Below, piece after piece: positions 8,114 through 16,683 of a stretch of DNA of 64,000 bases. The DNA is from Prochlorococcus sp. AG-347-M23 (GTDB lineage Bacteria; Cyanobacteriota; Cyanobacteriia; PCC-6307; Cyanobiaceae): assembly GCA_003278855.1 (NCBI GenBank), contig QCCU01000001.1, positions 62,001 through 126,000 of the forward strand, written 5' to 3'. Below the pieces are notes generated by a model. It saw only the letters and a program-made list of their open reading frames with translations, searched no databases and had not been told where the DNA came from. Position 1 is the stretch's first letter, and each line of letters begins with the position of its first letter. The position numbers and the translations under genes were made by a program.

Positions 8114-8953
8114 ATGAGACATTTTGCAGATCTTTTGTTAAATAAAAATAACTCCAAAACTAATGATCAAGTTCCTTTTATTCAGAGGAGAAGAGGAATC
8201 GAAATAAAGTCTTCACGTGAAATAAATTTGATGAAAAAATCTAGCAGAATTGTAGCTACTGTTTTGAGAGAAATTAATGACTTAATTAAACCTGGAATGA
8301 GTACAAAAGATTTAGATGATTTCGCAGAAAAGAGGATAAAAAGTTTTGGAGCTTTGCCTAGTTTTAAGGGCTACCATGGATTCCCTTCTAGTATTTGTTC
8401 TAGCATTAATAATGAGGTTGTCCACGGTATTCCAAGTAAAAATAAAATAATTAAAAATGGTGACTTGGTTAAAATTGATACAGGGGCATATTTAGATGGT
8501 TTCCATGGAGATAGTTGTATATCAATTTGTGTAGGAGAAGTTAGTCCAAAGGCTCAAAAACTTAGTGATATAGCTTTTAAAGCTTTGTATGCGGGCCTTT
8601 CGAAAATCAAGGCCGGGAATACACTTCTAGATGTGGCTGGGGAAATCGAAGACGTTGTTGTAAAAAATGGCTTTAGTGTTGTAGAAGACTATACAGGTCA
8701 TGGAGTTGGACGAAATCTTCATGAAGAACCATCTGTATTTAATTTTCGGACCAAAGAATTGCCTAACGTCGTCCTTCGCGAAGGAATGACATTAGCGGTG
8801 GAACCTATTGTTAATGAAGGGACTAAATTTTGCAAAACACTAAATGATAGATGGACCGTAATAACAAAAGATGGAAAACTATCGGCCCAATGGGAGCATA
8901 CAATAGTTGTTTTAAAAGATGGTATTGAAATATTGACAGATCGAGATTTTTAG
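8114..8953 (+). CDS. map: Methionine aminopeptidase, type I
   Basis: Map removes the initiator Met from nascent proteins. The 279-residue protein has a ~35-residue N-terminal extension before the catalytic fold. Metal-binding and active-site segments are readable: GFPSSICSSINNEVVHGIP, LVKIDTGAYLDGFHGDSC (two Asp ligands), YTGHGVGRNLHEEP (His ligand) and the terminal MTLAVEPIVNEG and AQWEHTIVV Glu ligands. ATG at 8114. It is divergent from the PepSY-rplS operon and converges on the SDR gene with a gap of three bases. Confidence 0.96.
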   Translation: MRHFADLLLNKNNSKTNDQVPFIQRRRGIEIKSSREINLMKKSSRIVATVLREINDLIKPGMSTKDLDDFAEKRIKSFGALPSFKGYHGFPSSICSSINNEVVHGIPSKNKIIKNGDLVKIDTGAYLDGFHGDSCISICVGEVSPKAQKLSDIAFKALYAGLSKIKAGNTLLDVAGEIEDVVVKNGFSVVEDYTGHGVGRNLHEEPSVFNFRTKELPNVVLREGMTLAVEPIVNEGTKFCKTLNDRWTVITKDGKLSAQWEHTIVVLKDGIEILTDRDF

Positions 8954-8956
8954 ACA

Positions 8957-9676
8957 CTAAGATTTATATTTATAGATAATTTGGCAATATAAAAAATTAA
9001 AAAATTCTTTCAATGGGAAAAGTAAATATGTTAAGGGGTTTGGACTAATTATTACTAAATAATCATTTGAATTGGCTAAATCATAAATTTTTTTAGAAAC
9101 AAATTTGGGACTCATTATTCCAAGAGGATTTAATTCTGATTTAAAAGGCCCTAAGATGATTTTTTTAATTATTAATTTTTTCTTTGTATTTTTGTCCAGT
9201 AGATTTTTTTTGAAAGAAACTAATTGACCAATAAGGGATTTACTAATCTCATATGACGGATTTAGGGCGGGTAATATTTCTGCTTCAGATGTGTTTATCC
9301 AAATCTCTTTTTTTATTTGTGAATCATTGCTTAGAGCAATATCTTCAAATAAATTTAAAAATTTGAATTTGCTTAATGCATTTATTTCAATTGAGTTTTC
9401 ATAATTAGAATTTTCTCTACTCAAATCATAGATACCATGGTTCAAAATTAAAATGTCTATATTCTCTAATTGTTTTTTTAATGACGACTCCTTCCCACAT
9501 TCCCATTTAATCCATTCATTTGGAGATTCAAGATTTATTTCATAATTAGTTTTACTATGAGTAAATCCAATCACTTTATATCCTTTTTGACGAAACAACT
9601 TTGTTAACTCTTTCCCTAGCGCACCTGAGGCTCCAGTAATCCCTATGGTTTTTTCGTTTTTGGTTGAATTTATCAT
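8957..9676 (-). CDS. Short-chain dehydrogenase/reductase family protein
   Basis: A 239-residue Rossmann protein with the NAD(P)-binding GITGASGALGKELTKLF at residues 12-28, an ILILNHGIYD stretch (NNAG-like, here NHG) and a YEISK catalytic Tyr-x-x-x-Lys near residue 145. The preceding serine/threonine region reads WINTSEAEI. The substrate is unknown. The C-terminus ends with a hydrophobic segment, ...NPLTYLLFPLKEFFNFLY, which may dock to membrane. ATG at 9676. It is divergent from the P-loop/DRTGG gene and converges on map with three bases between stops. Confidence 0.8.
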   Translation of the reverse strand: MINSTKNEKTIGITGASGALGKELTKLFRQKGYKVIGFTHSKTNYEINLESPNEWIKWECGKESSLKKQLENIDILILNHGIYDLSRENSNYENSIEINALSKFKFLNLFEDIALSNDSQIKKEIWINTSEAEILPALNPSYEISKSLIGQLVSFKKNLLDKNTKKKLIIKKIILGPFKSELNPLGIMSPKFVSKKIYDLANSNDYLVIISPNPLTYLLFPLKEFFNFLYCQIIYKYKS

Positions 9677-9830
9677 TTTGCTTGATTTTTATGAGATACC
9701 AAAGAATTAAAATAAATTTACCAAAAAAAGATTATTTATTTTTTTATTTGATTAAAACTCATAAATAAATATTTGTTTAGTTCTGAAAAAAATATTATCT
9801 TAAACCTATTAATAAATAATTTACTAAATT

Positions 9831-10940
9831 ATGAGCGATATATTATTAATTGGCTCATGTGAGCCATTTAGTGGTAAGTCTGCAATGGTTCTTGGGATAG
9901 CAAAAAAACTTTTACAGAAGAAAAAAAAAGTACGCATTGGAAAACCTCTAGCAACGTGTATTGAACTTACAAATCTTCCCTCAATGTCTTATGAAGGATT
10001 AATAGATGATGATGTTAAGTTTATTGGATCAACGTTAAATATCGAAGAGGAGAATTTAATTTCTTCAGTAGGGTTATTGGATAATATCTCAGCTGAAAAA
10101 AGAATCTTCAATAAAGACTTACTCCCAGGAAAAGGTTTTGATCAGATTGAAGGATTGGTTAATGATGATTTTGAAGGTCTTAATATTTTAGAGGCAGCCG
10201 GCAGTCTTCATGAAGGTATGATTTATGGCTTAAGTCTCCCACAACTAGCTAAGGATTTAGATGCGAAAGTTTTAATTGTGAATTTATGGGAAGATTGTAA
10301 AAGTGTGGATGCATTACTTGATGCGAAAAAACAATTAGGTGAGAAATTGGCTGGAGTTGTATTAAATGGAGTCTTGCCGCAAGAACTCGAAAAAGTAAAA
10401 AATGAAATAATACCCTCTCTTAAAGATCTGGATATTGAAGTGTTTGGAGTGATGCCTAAATCACCACTTCTTAGAAGTGTCACAGTAAGTGAGCTTGTAA
10501 GAAGACTAGATGCCCAAGTAATTTGTTGCCCTGAAAAAGATCAATTACTCGTTGAAACATTAAGCATTGGTGCAATGGGGGTAAATTCTGCAATGGAATT
10601 TTTCAGGAGAAGACGAAATATGGCTGTAGTTACTGGTGCTGATAGAACTGATATACAACTTGCTGCTTTGGAGGCTTCGACTCAATGCCTTATTTTAACT
10701 GGTTTAGGAGATCCTTTGTCCCAATTGATTCATAGAGCGGAGGAATTGGAGGTGCCAATCTTAAAGGTGGAATTAGATACTCTTTCCTCCGTGGAAATTA
10801 TTGAACAAGCTTTTGGCCATGTCAGAATACATGAATCAATTAAAGCTTCTTATGCTATTCAATTAGTTCAAGAGCATGTAAACCTAAAAAGAATTCTAGA
10901 AAAGATAGATTTTCCCTGCAATTTTTCAGATAAATGCTAA
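9831..10940 (+). CDS. BioD-like P-loop protein with DRTGG domain
   Basis: The 369-residue protein has an N-terminal dethiobiotin-synthetase-like P-loop domain (GSCEPFSGKSAMVLGIAK, residues 8-25) and a C-terminal DRTGG-type domain, marked by VTGADRTDIQLAALEA near residue 270. The same architecture forms the N-terminal part of some phosphate acetyltransferases, but the catalytic acetyltransferase domain is absent. A regulatory or ligand-sensing role is possible; function is not established. It starts a likely operon with the DprA-like and YajQ genes (gaps of 25 and 66 bases). ATG at 9831. Confidence 0.75.
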   Translation: MSDILLIGSCEPFSGKSAMVLGIAKKLLQKKKKVRIGKPLATCIELTNLPSMSYEGLIDDDVKFIGSTLNIEEENLISSVGLLDNISAEKRIFNKDLLPGKGFDQIEGLVNDDFEGLNILEAAGSLHEGMIYGLSLPQLAKDLDAKVLIVNLWEDCKSVDALLDAKKQLGEKLAGVVLNGVLPQELEKVKNEIIPSLKDLDIEVFGVMPKSPLLRSVTVSELVRRLDAQVICCPEKDQLLVETLSIGAMGVNSAMEFFRRRRNMAVVTGADRTDIQLAALEASTQCLILTGLGDPLSQLIHRAEELEVPILKVELDTLSSVEIIEQAFGHVRIHESIKASYAIQLVQEHVNLKRILEKIDFPCNFSDKC

Positions 10941-10965
10941 TTTCAAATATAGGAACTATATTATT

Positions 10966-11478
10966 TTGAGTCGCTCTTTAGATCTTCCAGCAACTGAAGG
11001 CGTTGATGCCTTAGCTCAAGAACTTGCAAAACTCCAAGATAATGGGAAAAGGAGAATTGCTTTTTTGGGTAGTAGACACGTACCAGTTGTCGACATTCAT
11101 TTAATTGAGTTGATAGCAAGGTCGTTAGCAGAAGAAGGACATAATATCCTCACTTCTGGATCGCAAGGTGTTAATGCAGCTGTTATTCGAGCTGTCTTAG
11201 ATATTAATCCATCATTATTAACTGTTTTATTACCACAAAGTCTTGATAGACAAATTCCTGAAATAAAGGACCAACTTGAGAGGGTTATGCATTTGGTTGA
11301 AAAAAGTGAAAATGATGAATTACCTTTGCCACTTGCAAGTAGTCTTTGTAATCAAGAAATTATTAGTAGGTGCGATCAATTAATATGTTTTGCCTTTCAC
11401 GATAGTGAAACTTTGCTAAATAGTTGTAGATGTGCTGAAGAAATGGGCAAAGTGGTTAGTTTGTTATTTTTTGATTAG
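10966..11478 (+). CDS. DprA/LOG-like Rossmann-fold protein
   Basis: A 170-residue soluble protein conserved in cyanobacteria. The segment RRIAFLGSRHVPVVDIHL, then GHNILTSGSQGVNAAVIRAV, resembles the nucleotide-binding core of the DprA/LOG (lysine decarboxylase-like) superfamily; a C-terminal region with two Cys follows. DprA itself is longer and loads RecA on single-stranded DNA during transformation; the resemblance is fold-level and the function here is unproven. The start is a TTG at 10966, with AGGA 11 bases upstream. It lies 25 bases after the P-loop/DRTGG gene. Confidence 0.65.
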   Translation: MSRSLDLPATEGVDALAQELAKLQDNGKRRIAFLGSRHVPVVDIHLIELIARSLAEEGHNILTSGSQGVNAAVIRAVLDINPSLLTVLLPQSLDRQIPEIKDQLERVMHLVEKSENDELPLPLASSLCNQEIISRCDQLICFAFHDSETLLNSCRCAEEMGKVVSLLFFD

Positions 11479-11544
11479 ATTAACCCATTTCCCCTTATTA
11501 AAAGATGATTTATGCTAATAATATTTAGCGTTTAGTAATTTACT

Positions 11545-12042
11545 ATGGCAGAAAGTTTTTCATTTGATGTGGTTTCTGATTTTGATAGACAAGAATTAGT
11601 CAATACTTTGGATCAAGTTAAAAGGGAAATTTCTCAGCGTTACGATTTGAAGGGCACGGATACTTTAGTTGAATTAGATAAAGAAAATATTTTTATAATC
11701 ACCAATAGCGAACTAACCTTAAATGCTGTAAATGACATAATTAGACAAAAGGCAATAAAAAGAAACTTATCTTTGAAAATATTTGACTACGGTGAAATTG
11801 AAATGGTTAGCGGTAATAGAATTAAACAGACAATTTTATTAAAACAAGGAATTAAACAAGAAATTGCGAAAAAAATAAGTAAAAATATAAGGGATCAAAT
11901 AAAAAAAATTAATGTCAGTATCAATGGAGAAACTCTCAGAGTAGCTAGTAAGAGCAAAAATGATCTTCAATTAGCAATAAAGCTTGTTAGTGAGTTGGAA
12001 GAGTCTTTGAACATTCCTCTAAAAGCTAATAACTTTAGATAA
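11545..12042 (+). CDS. YajQ-family nucleotide/cyclic-di-GMP-binding protein
   Basis: The 165-residue sequence opens with AESFSFDVVSDFDRQELVNT and has the QRYDLKGTDT and ELIKQAI-like segments of the YajQ (UPF0234) family, with two RNP-like folds. Some YajQ proteins bind cyclic di-GMP and act on transcription; others bind RNA or GTP. Length is typical. It is in the same direction as the preceding two genes. ATG at 11545. Family is secure, role is not. Confidence 0.9.
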   Translation: MAESFSFDVVSDFDRQELVNTLDQVKREISQRYDLKGTDTLVELDKENIFIITNSELTLNAVNDIIRQKAIKRNLSLKIFDYGEIEMVSGNRIKQTILLKQGIKQEIAKKISKNIRDQIKKINVSINGETLRVASKSKNDLQLAIKLVSELEESLNIPLKANNFR

Positions 12043-12069
12043 GATTTTTAGTAGGCTTATTTTAATAAT

Positions 12070-12279
12070 ATGGCATATCATTCAGAATCTCTCATTAAAT
12101 CACTCATTAAGAAGGTAAAAGAATATCCTCGTTTTTCAAAAGGAGAAATAGAGAAATTTTGTTGGATGGCGGTACATGAGCATAAGCATGGTGTTTTACC
12201 CTCTGAATATGACATAAGGGAGATAGATGAGGATCTTTATTTAGAACTTTTGCAAGAATTTAAATCAAATATCCACTAA
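12070..12279 (+). CDS. Small conserved hypothetical protein
   Basis: A 69-residue soluble, Lys/Glu-rich protein beginning MAYHSESLIKSLIKKVKEYP, with a charged central segment EKFCWMAVHEHKHGVLPSEY. No known domain is recognisable. It lies 27 bases after the YajQ gene and upstream of the prohibitin-like gene, so it may be in the same transcription unit. The codon use and start fit neighbouring genes; likely real. Confidence 0.7.
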   Translation: MAYHSESLIKSLIKKVKEYPRFSKGEIEKFCWMAVHEHKHGVLPSEYDIREIDEDLYLELLQEFKSNIH

Positions 12280-12387
12280 AAATATCTGTATTTAAATTCA
12301 CAATTATTAAAAAAATATTTTAATTAAATGTCTTATTAATGCACTAATTAGTCTATTTAAATATGATTAATTAAAAGAAAAAATTTA

Positions 12388-13191
12388 ATGTCAACATCCT
12401 TTAAAAATGTCACACCAACAGGCCCTGGTGGGACAGCAACTCTTTTAATTGTATTGTCTTTTACTGGCTTTCTTTTACTTACCCAATCTCTTTTTGTTGT
12501 GCCTTCAGGACAAGTTGCAGTTGTTACAACATTAGGGAAAGTAAGTGGACCCTCTAGGAGAGCTGGTTTAAACTTTAAACTTCCATTTGTTCAGTCTGTA
12601 TATCCTTTTGATATAAAAACTCAAGTTCAACCTGAAAAATTTGAAACTTTAACTAAAGATCTTCAAGTTATTAGAGCTACCGCTACTGTCAAGTACTCAG
12701 TAAAACCTAACGAAGCAGGAAGGATTTTCGCAACAATTGCAAGCAGAAATAGTGATGTTTATCAGAAAATTGTTCAGCCATCTTTGCTAAAAGCTCTTAA
12801 ATCAGTTTTTTCTCAATATGAGCTAGAAACAATTGCTACTGAATTCGCTGTGATTTCTGAGAAAGTAGGAGATACTGTTGCACAAGAACTTAATTCATTC
12901 GATTACGTAGATGTTAAAAGTTTAGATCTTACTGGATTAGAGATCGCTGAAGAATATAGAGCTGCTATTGAACAAAAGCAAATAGCTGGTCAGCAATTAC
13001 TTAGAGCAAAGACAGAAGTTGAAATTGCAGAACAAGAAGCACTTAGATATGAGACATTAAATAGAAGCCTTGACGATCAGGTACTTTTCAAATTATTTCT
13101 CGACAAATGGGATGGTAGTACACAAGTTGTTCCTGGCTTACCAGGTTCAGAAGGAGGTACTCCCCCAGTAATAGTTGGTGGTAGAAGATAA
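12388..13191 (+). CDS. SPFH/prohibitin-family membrane protein
   Basis: This 267-residue protein has one N-terminal membrane helix (about residues 16-37, TATLLIVLSFTGFLLLTQ) and an SPFH (Band 7) domain with QVAVVTTLGKVSGPSRRAG, VYPFDIKTQVQPEKFETL, an ATVKYSVKPNEAG strand and a coiled-coil EQKQIAGQQLLRAKTEVEIAEQEAL. Prohibitins form membrane-bound rings that organise proteases and lipids; a link to FtsH is known in cyanobacteria generally. A Pro/Gly-rich C-terminus follows. ATG at 12388; a strong hairpin terminator follows at 13221-13264. Confidence 0.92.
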   Translation: MSTSFKNVTPTGPGGTATLLIVLSFTGFLLLTQSLFVVPSGQVAVVTTLGKVSGPSRRAGLNFKLPFVQSVYPFDIKTQVQPEKFETLTKDLQVIRATATVKYSVKPNEAGRIFATIASRNSDVYQKIVQPSLLKALKSVFSQYELETIATEFAVISEKVGDTVAQELNSFDYVDVKSLDLTGLEIAEEYRAAIEQKQIAGQQLLRAKTEVEIAEQEALRYETLNRSLDDQVLFKLFLDKWDGSTQVVPGLPGSEGGTPPVIVGGRR

Positions 13192-13220
13192 CTATTTAGA
13201 TATAATGTTTCTAAAGTTTT

Positions 13221-13264
13221 AATCATTTACTCATTTTTCTTTAAAGAAAGATGAGTAAATGATT
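13221..13264. terminator. Inverted-repeat terminator between the prohibitin-like gene and hemL
   Basis: Fourteen bases AATCATTTACTCAT at 13221-13234 pair perfectly with 13251-13264, and inner CTTT/AAAG can extend the stem. A T-rich run follows on the plus strand (13265-13271), suiting termination of the prohibitin-like transcript. The right arm overlaps the hemL stop codon, so it could also end hemL transcripts from the other side. Confidence 0.75.
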
Positions 13265-14564
13265 ATTTTTTTATTGCATTAAAAGATTCGTCAAAAGCTT
13301 CAATAGTTTTATCAATTTCTTCTTCGCTGTGAGCTAGTGATGTGAAACCAGCTTCAAAGGGGCTTGGCGCTAGGTAAATTCCTCGTTGAAGCATTTCTCT
13401 ATGCAACTTGCCAAAAAGTTCGGCATCATTTGTTTTCGCTTCATCAAAGTTCCTAACTGGCCCATCGCATAAGAAAAATCCAAACATAGCGCTTACACTT
13501 CCACCGTTAATAGCAATACCGTTATTTTCTGCGGACTGAATTATTCCTTCAATTAATCTAGAAGTTGTTGAATCAAGCTTATCGTACGTACCATCTTGCT
13601 TCAGCAGTTCAAGAGTTTTTATTCCAGCAGTCATTGCGAGTGGATTGCCGCTCAAAGTGCCTGCTTGGTATACCGGGCCTGAAGGGGCTACCATTGACAT
13701 TATTTCTTTCTTGCCTCCATAAGCTCCAACAGGTAGGCCTCCACCAATTACTTTCCCAAGGGTTGTTAAATCAGGAGTAACCCCAAACTTTTCTTGAGCT
13801 CCTCCATAACTTATTCTGAAACCAGTCATTACTTCGTCAAAAACTAATAAGGATCCATTCTCAGTGGTTAATTCCCTTAATCCCTCCAAGAATCCAGGTT
13901 CTGGAGTAATAAATCCAGCATTACCAACAATAGGCTCAAGAATAACCCCTGCAATGGCATCAGGATTTTCAGAAAATAATTTTTTTACTGCTTCAAGATC
14001 ATTGTAGGGAGCTGTAAGTGTGTTGGCAGTTGTTGTCCGTGGAACACCTGGAGAATCTGGTAAACCCAGAGTGGCCACACCTGATCCTGCTTTTACTAAA
14101 AACATATCTGCATGACCGTGATAACAACCGTCAAATTTAATAACTTTATCTCTTCCAGTAAATGCTCGCATAAGTCTCAAGACAGCCATGCATGCTTCAG
14201 TTCCACTATTGACAAATCTAACCATTTCTACAGATGGGACTGCATCTATTACCATTTCAGCAAGTTGGTTCTCTAGTACGCATGGAGCACCAAAGCTAGT
14301 GCCTTTTTCAATTGCTTCCTGTAATGCCGTGGTGACTTCAGGGTGGGCATGTCCACATATAGCAGGTCCCCAGCTTCCTATGTAGTCAATATATCTATTT
14401 CCATCAATATCCCAAGCAAAAGGACCTTTGACTCTATCAAAAACAATTGGCTGACCTCCCACAGACTTAAACGCTCTTACTGGAGAGCTGACTCCTCCCG
14501 GCATTAGTTGTTGGGCGGCAGAGAAAATTTCTTCTGATTTTGTGTAATTTAATATGTCAGTCAC
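13263..14564 (-). CDS. hemL: Glutamate-1-semialdehyde 2,1-aminomutase
   Basis: HemL converts glutamate-1-semialdehyde to 5-aminolevulinate, the first committed tetrapyrrole precursor from Glu-tRNA. The 433-residue sequence shows [41 protein letters not shown] and the PLP-lysine motif [17 protein letters not shown] near residue 270. The start is a GTG at 14564. A textbook-like promoter lies at 14608-14636. hemC (24566) and hemH (51625) in this window serve the same pathway but are not in an operon with it. Confidence 0.97.
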   Translation of the reverse strand: MTDILNYTKSEEIFSAAQQLMPGGVSSPVRAFKSVGGQPIVFDRVKGPFAWDIDGNRYIDYIGSWGPAICGHAHPEVTTALQEAIEKGTSFGAPCVLENQLAEMVIDAVPSVEMVRFVNSGTEACMAVLRLMRAFTGRDKVIKFDGCYHGHADMFLVKAGSGVATLGLPDSPGVPRTTTANTLTAPYNDLEAVKKLFSENPDAIAGVILEPIVGNAGFITPEPGFLEGLRELTTENGSLLVFDEVMTGFRISYGGAQEKFGVTPDLTTLGKVIGGGLPVGAYGGKKEIMSMVAPSGPVYQAGTLSGNPLAMTAGIKTLELLKQDGTYDKLDSTTSRLIEGIIQSAENNGIAINGGSVSAMFGFFLCDGPVRNFDEAKTNDAELFGKLHREMLQRGIYLAPSPFEAGFTSLAHSEEEIDKTIEAFDESFNAIKK

Positions 14565-14607
14565 AATTTATCTAAATGGTGTTTTGAGAAAAATCTAGTC
14601 ATGTTCT

Positions 14608-14636
14608 AAATTAGAAATAAGTAAAAATTTTGTCAA
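14608..14636 (-). promoter_or_regulatory. hemL promoter: TTGACA-17-TAATTT
   Basis: On the reverse strand TTGACA (14636-14631) is followed 17 bases later by TAATTT (14613-14608). Transcription would start near 14601, leaving a leader of about 37 bases to the GTG at 14564. A perfect -35 is unusual for Prochlorococcus, whose promoters are often recognised mostly by the -10. Confidence 0.6.
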
Positions 14637-14790
14637 TCAGATTGAAATTCTACATTATGATATTTTTATTGCGATAGTTTGGATTGTAAATTATTAATTT
14701 TAAAGAAATTATGATAAAAAACAATATTACTTTAGATAACTCTTTATTAATAAGCGTTTTCAAGCATTAAAGCAATTCAATTTATTTTAT

Positions 14791-15636
14791 TTATATTTCG
14801 AAGAAATTATCCTCATCCTCAAAAAAATCTGCATTTATTTCGTTTAAGTTAAGATCTATCATTACTGGGGCATGATCACTTGGACGCAAATTGCCTCTAG
14901 GGGAGCTGTCTATGACACAACTTTTAAGTTTTGATGATAGTTCTTTGCTTATATAAATATGGTCTATTCTCCAACCTTTATTTAATTCAAATGCGTTGTT
15001 ACGGTAATCCCACCAACTCCAATGGCCAGCATTTTGTTCATAAATCCTGAACGAATCTATTAATCTTTTTTTCAGAACATTATTTAGTGCACTTCTCTCT
15101 ATCTCAGACGCCATTATTCTTCCTTCATATTTCTTTGGATCATGAATATCCAAATTAGATGGAGCAATATTAAAATCACCCACAAGACAAATTAATTCTC
15201 CTTTTTTTTCTTGCTCATCTAAAAATGAAGCTAAACAATTTAACCAATTAATTTTGTATTTGAATTTACTAGATTCTAGAGAAGATCCATTTGGAACATA
15301 GACATTTATGATTTTAATGCCATTAATGTCAGCAGAAATCAATCTTTTTTGATCTAGGAAATTTTCGATATTTTGATTAAAGTCATTACAACCGTAGAAT
15401 CCTTTTTTAACATTTTCTGGCTTTATTTTGGAAATAATGGCCACACCATTGTACGATTTTTGTCCATAGATCTCTACTGAGTATCCTAATTTTTCAAAAG
15501 GTTCAACAGGGAAACTTTCGTCCACCACTTTCGTTTCCTGCAAACATAGAATATCTGGATTTGATTGATTAATCCAATCTAATATTTGTGTAAGTCTGGT
15601 TCTTATAGAGTTAACATTCCAAGTTGCTATTAACAA
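14791..15636 (-). CDS. xth: Exodeoxyribonuclease III
   Basis: This 281-residue AP endonuclease/3'-5' exonuclease acts in base-excision repair. Motifs are MLIATWNVNSIRTR (catalytic Asn), CLQETKV (Glu metal ligand), GDFNIAP (Asp and Asn) and SDHAPVMIDL (catalytic Asp-His) near the end. The extreme C-terminus is an acidic tail (NADFFEDEDNFFE). The start is a TTG at 15636. Upstream on the reverse strand of hemL, separated by 226 bases that contain the hemL promoter. Length fits the family (about 260-270). Confidence 0.94.
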   Translation of the reverse strand: MLIATWNVNSIRTRLTQILDWINQSNPDILCLQETKVVDESFPVEPFEKLGYSVEIYGQKSYNGVAIISKIKPENVKKGFYGCNDFNQNIENFLDQKRLISADINGIKIINVYVPNGSSLESSKFKYKINWLNCLASFLDEQEKKGELICLVGDFNIAPSNLDIHDPKKYEGRIMASEIERSALNNVLKKRLIDSFRIYEQNAGHWSWWDYRNNAFELNKGWRIDHIYISKELSSKLKSCVIDSSPRGNLRPSDHAPVMIDLNLNEINADFFEDEDNFFEI

Positions 15637-15707
15637 ATTTCTACCAAATTATGTAAAATTAAAATAGCAAAAATTTTTGGCGTTAAAGAATCTTGAAATT
15701 AAATAAA

Positions 15708-15992
15708 ATGAAAAATTACTTTTGCAAAAGCGTTTTTAAACCAATTACAGTTCTAATTTTTTTTACTTTATTAATTTTCTTAAAAAGTGATTACCTAAAT
15801 GCTGAATATTTATTTGAAGAATTAGAAATAGATACCTCAACTAAAACAGAAGGTGATAGTTCAGCTATTCCAACTAATCCTTTTGAACTTGTGGAAATGA
15901 TTCGGAGACAAAATAGTTTGAATGATGCCACTGATCCTTCTGATGCAATTGACGATGCGTTAAGGTCTTTTAATAGTTTGGAGGAAAATTAA
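15708..15992 (+). CDS. Small secreted hypothetical protein
   Basis: A 94-residue protein with a clear N-terminal hydrophobic helix (residues about 10-28, KPITVLIFFTLLIFLK) that reads as a signal or anchor, followed by an acidic, Ser/Asp-rich region (EELEIDTSTKTEGDS and DATDPSDAIDDAL). No domain is recognised. An in-frame TTG at 15693 would add five residues; the ATG at 15708 is preferred. It heads a possible run of genes with the next unknown gene and larC. Confidence 0.6.
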   Translation: MKNYFCKSVFKPITVLIFFTLLIFLKSDYLNAEYLFEELEIDTSTKTEGDSSAIPTNPFELVEMIRRQNSLNDATDPSDAIDDALRSFNSLEEN

Positions 15993-16032
15993 GAAATTTA
16001 ATACGATAAATTATTATTTTAAAATTTTTAAT

Positions 16033-16644
16033 ATGTTAAAAAACCCTATCCCAAAAGTTACTAACCAATTACAGCACAGAGCAATAGGGATTATTAATGG
16101 CAAATTCACACCCATTAGTAATGAAAAATTAAATAGAGGCTTTTTAATTGACAATAAAGACGAAAAAATTGAAACAGTAATTCTTGGGAAAGCATTATCA
16201 CTTCTAAAAAAGCATATTGATTTAAAGAAAAGTTACTATTGGATTGTTTATCCAAAGAATAAAAATACTCAAAACTTGCATTTACAGGTTGCAGGAATAT
16301 GGGATCCCTATCAACTGAATGATTTTCCTAGTGATTCTTCAAAAACTAACTGCTCAAAATTATTAGAAGAATTAGATCTTAAAGACAATTATTTTTCTGT
16401 TAGAGGAGAATTAGTTTTTGTTAATACTCAAAAGAAAGAAATTGTTATTAAGATTTGCCCTGCTACAAACTCAAAAAATTTAAAAAATAAAAATTTTAAA
16501 TTAGTCATAAAAGGGGAGCTTTCTCTTGAACTTTTGCATAGCTTTGTAAGTTTAGATATCAACAGAGATGGAAATTCTTTGCAATTAATAAGGTACGAAG
16601 TGATTGAACAAAATCTTTCTAAAATAACTAGAATGAAAGGTTGA
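16033..16644 (+). CDS. Conserved cyanobacterial hypothetical protein
   Basis: The 203-residue soluble protein has no membrane segment and no recognised enzyme motif. A segment SYYWIVYPKNKNTQNLHLQV followed by beta-rich RGELVFVNTQKKEIVIKICP suggests an OB-like or beta-barrel fold. It is positioned between the small secreted protein and larC, with gaps of about 40 bases, in the same direction. I do not know its function. Confidence 0.6.
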   Translation: MLKNPIPKVTNQLQHRAIGIINGKFTPISNEKLNRGFLIDNKDEKIETVILGKALSLLKKHIDLKKSYYWIVYPKNKNTQNLHLQVAGIWDPYQLNDFPSDSSKTNCSKLLEELDLKDNYFSVRGELVFVNTQKKEIVIKICPATNSKNLKNKNFKLVIKGELSLELLHSFVSLDINRDGNSLQLIRYEVIEQNLSKITRMKG

Positions 16645-16683
16645 TTTCCACCGCAATTTTACTAGTTAAGAAATCTTTGATTT

